Source of the DNA: CATQHW01 sp965215345
GTDB lineage: Bacteria > Spirochaetota > Spirochaetia > SZUA-6 > Bin103
Reading direction: 5' to 3'
NCBI GenBank assembly: GCA_965215345.1
Contig: CBDCDL010000002.1
Location: 868,001 to 932,000, forward strand
DNA: 64,000 nucleotides
The translations under genes were made by a program, and so were the position numbers. The notes beneath the pieces were generated by a model that did not search any database, had not been told where the DNA came from, and saw only the letters and a list, made by a program, of their open reading frames with translations. Of the stretch, positions 60,995 through 64,000 are shown one piece after another (position 1 is the first letter of the stretch; each line of letters starts with the position of its first letter).

Positions 60995-62254
60995 ATGACG
61001 GTAGCCGAGCAGGCGCGCTCCTGGATCGCCGAACTGGTCGAAAGCGCCTGCCGCTTCGATGCCGAGCACGGCGGTCCTCCCTGGCTGCGCGCGCAGCGCG
61101 AGTCGGGCCGCATGCGGCTGGCGGCCCGGGGGCTGCCACTGGCCCGCGACGAGGCGTGGACGTACACCAACGTGCGGCCGTTGCTCGGCGAGCGGTTCCA
61201 GGCTGCCGGCGAGCCCGACGGACACGCCGGAGACGCTGCGGCCACCGGCGGCTGGCGACCGCTGGCGGCCGCGGACGAGCCGCCGGCGACCGCGGTGCGC
61301 GACTATCCCCAGCACGCCTTCACCGCGCTCAACAGCGCGTTCGCCGGCTCCGGCTTCAACGTCACCGTCGATGCCGGCGAGTCGCACTTCATCGAGATCG
61401 TGCATCGCCGGCATCCCCGTCCGGCCGTCGGGACGCTGTACGCCGACGCCGTCCGCGTGGAGCTTGCCGGCGGAGCGCGTGCCACCGTGGTGGAACGTTG
61501 GGAGCCGCCGGCAGGGTCGGCCGCCACGCCGGACGACCCTGCCGCCACCTTGGACGAGCCGGCGGCAACGCTCCACGTTCCCGGCGCCGATCTGCTGATC
61601 GCGCCGGGCGCCGTGCTGCGCTACTACCGGTTGGCGGAGGATGACCCGCGGGCATTCGGCTTCGGATCGCTGCGCGCCGCCGTAGGCGCCGAGGGGGAGC
61701 TCGACTTGGCGCTGATCGGTGGCGGGATGGCGATCGACCGGATCGAGGTGACCGTCGCACTGCTCGACGGTGGTGCGCGCGCCCGCCTGCGCGGCGCAGC
61801 CGTGCTGTCAGGGCATGCGCACGGGGCGATCCACACCTGCGTTCAGCATCGCGCTCCCGATTGCTCCAGCGACCAGCTCTTCAAGACCGTGCTGCTCGAC
61901 GGTGCGCGTTCAGCCTTCCAGGGCACGATCGAGGTGGACCGCACCGCCCAGAGCACCGACGCATTCCAACTGAGCAAGACGCTCCTGCTGCATCCGGAGT
62001 CGCGAGCGGACGCGCGTCCGCAGCTTCGTATCGGCGCCGATCAGGTGCGCTGCACGCACGGCGCCACCTCGGGACCGTTGCCTCCGGAGCAGCTCCACTA
62101 CCTGCGGAGCCGCGGTCTCTCGCGCGGTACGGCGACCGCCATGCTGGTGCGGGGCTTTCTGGAAGAAGTGAACCGCCGGATCGAGGTCCCGGAGGTAGCG
62201 GCTGCCCTGCAGGCGCAGCTTGACCGCGGCCTCGCCAGCCTGGAAGCCGCGTGA
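60995..62254 (+). CDS. sufD: SUF assembly protein subunit
   Basis: 419 aa, typical. RDEAWTYTNVRPLL N-terminal segment and the beta-helix core, ending with LHPESRADARPQLRIGADQVRCTHGATSG, EQLHYLRSRGLSR and GFLEEV. Partners SufB and SufC. Confidence 0.92.
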   Translation: MTVAEQARSWIAELVESACRFDAEHGGPPWLRAQRESGRMRLAARGLPLARDEAWTYTNVRPLLGERFQAAGEPDGHAGDAAATGGWRPLAAADEPPATAVRDYPQHAFTALNSAFAGSGFNVTVDAGESHFIEIVHRRHPRPAVGTLYADAVRVELAGGARATVVERWEPPAGSAATPDDPAATLDEPAATLHVPGADLLIAPGAVLRYYRLAEDDPRAFGFGSLRAAVGAEGELDLALIGGGMAIDRIEVTVALLDGGARARLRGAAVLSGHAHGAIHTCVQHRAPDCSSDQLFKTVLLDGARSAFQGTIEVDRTAQSTDAFQLSKTLLLHPESRADARPQLRIGADQVRCTHGATSGPLPPEQLHYLRSRGLSRGTATAMLVRGFLEEVNRRIEVPEVAAALQAQLDRGLASLEAA

Positions 62255-63489
62255 TGGCCGCCCGCCATGCGGCGGTCGACGTGACCGCGGTGCGTGGTGA
62301 CTTCCCGATGCTGGAACGGATCGTGCACGGTCGGCCGCTCGCCTACCTGGACAACGCCGCTACCACCCTCAAGCCCCGGACGGTGATCCGGGCGGTGGCC
62401 GACCACTACCAGGAGGATGTCGCCAACATCCACCGCGGCGTCCACTACCTGAGCCAGCGGGCCACCGCGCACTACGAGGCCACGCGCGAACGCGTCCGCG
62501 ACCTGATCGGGGCGCGCGCGACGGAGGAGATCATCTTTACCGCCGGCACGACCGCAGCCATCAACCTGGTCGGGCAGAGCTGGGGCGACGCCAACCTCCG
62601 TGATGGGGATGAGATCGTCGTCACCGAGATGGAGCATCACTCCAACATCGTTCCGTGGCAGATGGCCTGCCAGCGGCGTGGCTGCGTGCTGCGCGTGCTG
62701 CCGATCCTGGACGACGGGAGCCTTGACCTGCAGGCGGTGGAGCGGGTGCTGTCGCCGCGCACCCGGCTCGTCGCCGTCACGCTGGCCTCCAACGCCCTCG
62801 GCACGATCGTGCCGGTGGCGGGCCTGGCCGCGGCGGCCCACGAGCGCGGCGCCGTGGTGCTGGTCGATGCCGCCCAGGCGGTCGCCCACGCGCCGATCGA
62901 CGTGCAGGAGCTGAACTGCGACTTCCTGGCGTTCTCCGGCCACAAGCTGTACGGGCCGACGGGAGTGGGTGTGCTCTACGGCCGGCGCGAGCTCCTGGAA
63001 GAGATGCCGCCGGTGACCGGCGGCGGCGACATGATCCGGTCAGTCGCGTTCGAGGGGAGCACCTACGCCGAGCTGCCCAACCGGCTGGAAGCGGGGACGC
63101 CGAACATCGCCGGCGTCATCGGCCTGGGAGCCGCGATCGACTACGTGCAGGGCCTGGGCTTCGACTGGATCGAAGAGCGCGAGCGCCGCCTGCTGCGCGC
63201 CGCGACCGAAACGCTGCAGGCGATCGATGCGGTGCGCGTGATCGGCACCGCGGCCGACAAGGCGCCGGTGCTGTCGTTCGTGGTCGGCGACATCCATCCG
63301 CACGACCTGGGCACCATCGCGGACGGCGAGGGGGTCGCCATCCGCACCGGACACCACTGCGCACAGCCGGTCATGCATCGCTTCGACGTGCCCGCCACGG
63401 CGCGCGCGTCGTTTGCGTTCTACAATACGGATGCGGAGATCGACGCGCTCGCGCGCGCGATCGACCGCACCATGGAGGTATTCGCGTGA
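62251..63489 (+). CDS. sufS: Cysteine desulfurase SufS
   Basis: 412 aa. YLDNAATTLKP, NIHRGVHYLSQRAT, DEIVVTEMEHHSNIVPWQ, FSGHKLYGPTG (PLP Lys near residue 232) and RTGHHCAQPVM (active Cys near 370). Group II desulfurase. GTG start overlaps the sufD stop. Confidence 0.96.
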   Translation: MMAARHAAVDVTAVRGDFPMLERIVHGRPLAYLDNAATTLKPRTVIRAVADHYQEDVANIHRGVHYLSQRATAHYEATRERVRDLIGARATEEIIFTAGTTAAINLVGQSWGDANLRDGDEIVVTEMEHHSNIVPWQMACQRRGCVLRVLPILDDGSLDLQAVERVLSPRTRLVAVTLASNALGTIVPVAGLAAAAHERGAVVLVDAAQAVAHAPIDVQELNCDFLAFSGHKLYGPTGVGVLYGRRELLEEMPPVTGGGDMIRSVAFEGSTYAELPNRLEAGTPNIAGVIGLGAAIDYVQGLGFDWIEERERRLLRAATETLQAIDAVRVIGTAADKAPVLSFVVGDIHPHDLGTIADGEGVAIRTGHHCAQPVMHRFDVPATARASFAFYNTDAEIDALARAIDRTMEVFA

Positions 63490-63938
63490 GCGACAGCGCC
63501 GAGCTGTACCAGCAGGTGATCCTTGAGCACAACCGCAACCCGAGAAACTACGGGCCACTCGGCGACGCCACGAACAGCGCCGAGGGCGACAACCCGTTGT
63601 GCGGCGACCGCTACACGATCGATTTGCGCCTGGACGACGACGGCAAGGTGGCGGCCATCGGCTTCTACGGCGCGGGATGCGCCATCTCCAAGGCGTCCGC
63701 GTCCCTGATGACCGAAACGGTCACCGGCATGAGCGCCGACGAGGTGTCCGCACTGTTCGAGCGCTTTCACGACTTGGTGCGCGGGCGCCTCGATTCCTCC
63801 CGGCACTCCGAGCTGGGCAAACTGCAGGTGTTTTCCGGCATCTGGGAGTACCCGGCGCGGGTGAAGTGCGCGATCCTGTCCTGGCACGCGCTGTCCAGTG
63901 CGCTCGCCGGCGGCGGTGCGGTCACCACGGAGATCTGA
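63486..63938 (+). CDS. sufU: SufU-type sulfur-transfer protein
   Basis: 150 aa. SufU takes sulfur from SufS and uses a zinc site. NPLCGDRY, GAGCAISKASASLM and VKCAILSWHAL supply the three cysteines and Asp. The insertion after the second cysteine helix separates SufU from IscU. GTG start overlaps the sufS stop (GTGA). Confidence 0.94.
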   Translation: MSDSAELYQQVILEHNRNPRNYGPLGDATNSAEGDNPLCGDRYTIDLRLDDDGKVAAIGFYGAGCAISKASASLMTETVTGMSADEVSALFERFHDLVRGRLDSSRHSELGKLQVFSGIWEYPARVKCAILSWHALSSALAGGGAVTTEI

Positions 63939-63949
63939 GGACGACCGCC

Positions 63950-64000
63950 GTGCCCGTCGCCATCCTCACGCAGTTCACCCCCAATCCGAATGCGATGAAG
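63950..64000 (+). CDS. Nfu-type Fe-S scaffold, N-terminal fragment cut by window edge
   Basis: GTG 63950, with GAGGA upstream, opens a frame reading AILTQFTPNPNAMK to the edge. TPNPNAMK(F) is the hallmark of the Nfu N-terminal domain. It continues the suf operon. Confidence 0.65.
   Translation, partial: MPVAILTQFTPNPNAMK

Overview
The window is high-GC DNA with tightly packed genes and many start/stop overlaps (ATGA, GTGA, TGATG), typical of a compact bacterial chromosome. A predicted outer-membrane beta-barrel protein with a signal peptide suggests a two-membrane cell. Bacillithiol genes, a FabV-type enoyl reductase, a biotin-dependent sodium-pumping decarboxylase, a SUF operon with SufU, and a wrecked heme A locus suggest a low-oxygen or facultative lifestyle. 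The phylum cannot be fixed from sequence alone. A high-GC spirochaete-like lineage is one possibility, but that is inference. No rRNA, tRNA or CRISPR array was recognised.

Layout. 1-1942: a GAF/degenerate-GGDEF protein and a protein resembling an Hsp70 substrate-binding domain. 1952-9612 (minus): methyltransferase, bshC, bshA, hemC, an SbcD-like nuclease and an SbcC/YhaN-like ATPase, almost all overlapping. 9644-14492 (plus): lhgO, a VapBC-like cassette bounded by a 26-bp direct repeat, then pntAA-pntAB-pntB. 14646-17699: an AT-richer beta-barrel gene, a class III aminotransferase, and a ctaA/ctaB fusion pseudogene. 17777-22944: a DUF4143 ATPase, an ISAzo13-type element with a hairpin over its transposase start, a small zinc-ribbon gene, and a DUF1703-type ATPase/nuclease.

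23124-26014 (plus) holds a two-gene sugar-acid module (FAH-family enzyme and YjhG/YagF-type dehydratase). It converges on a minus-strand operon trmH-fabV-hisN-like-thuA-like-PLP enzyme (30527-25966). 30599-35893 carries a secreted protein, a RecQ-type helicase and a three-gene ABC-2 exporter. A FitAB-type toxin-antitoxin pair follows, and its toxin runs into a 2.26-kb insertion element (36608-38862). The decarboxylase operon 38953-43173 (MmdA/PccB, OadG-like, biotin carrier, OadB-like and an unknown protein) has its own promoter just outside that element.

43242-50646: a phosphoribosyltransferase, a second FitAB pair, a Rieske protein with an amidohydrolase, then nadB, nadC and nadA, with an Rpn-type nuclease gene lying in the opposite orientation between nadC and nadA. 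50769-54290: a heterodimeric ABC exporter whose second half carries three frameshifts. 54514-56037: a HigB toxin with a HigA-ImmA/IrrE fusion. 56107-58090: a Kch-like channel with an altered selectivity filter, and an SDR. 58186 to the right edge: an Rrf2 regulator with a four-cysteine cluster, sufBCDS-sufU, and the first codons of an Nfu-like gene.

Themes: thiol and Fe-S homeostasis (bsh, suf, Rrf2, nadA), NAD(P)H supply and balance (nad genes, pnt), and sodium-coupled decarboxylation, interspersed with mobile and toxin-antitoxin DNA. Several genes are broken (ctaA/ctaB, both transposases, one ABC subunit). Some of these breaks could be assembly errors and should be checked against reads.
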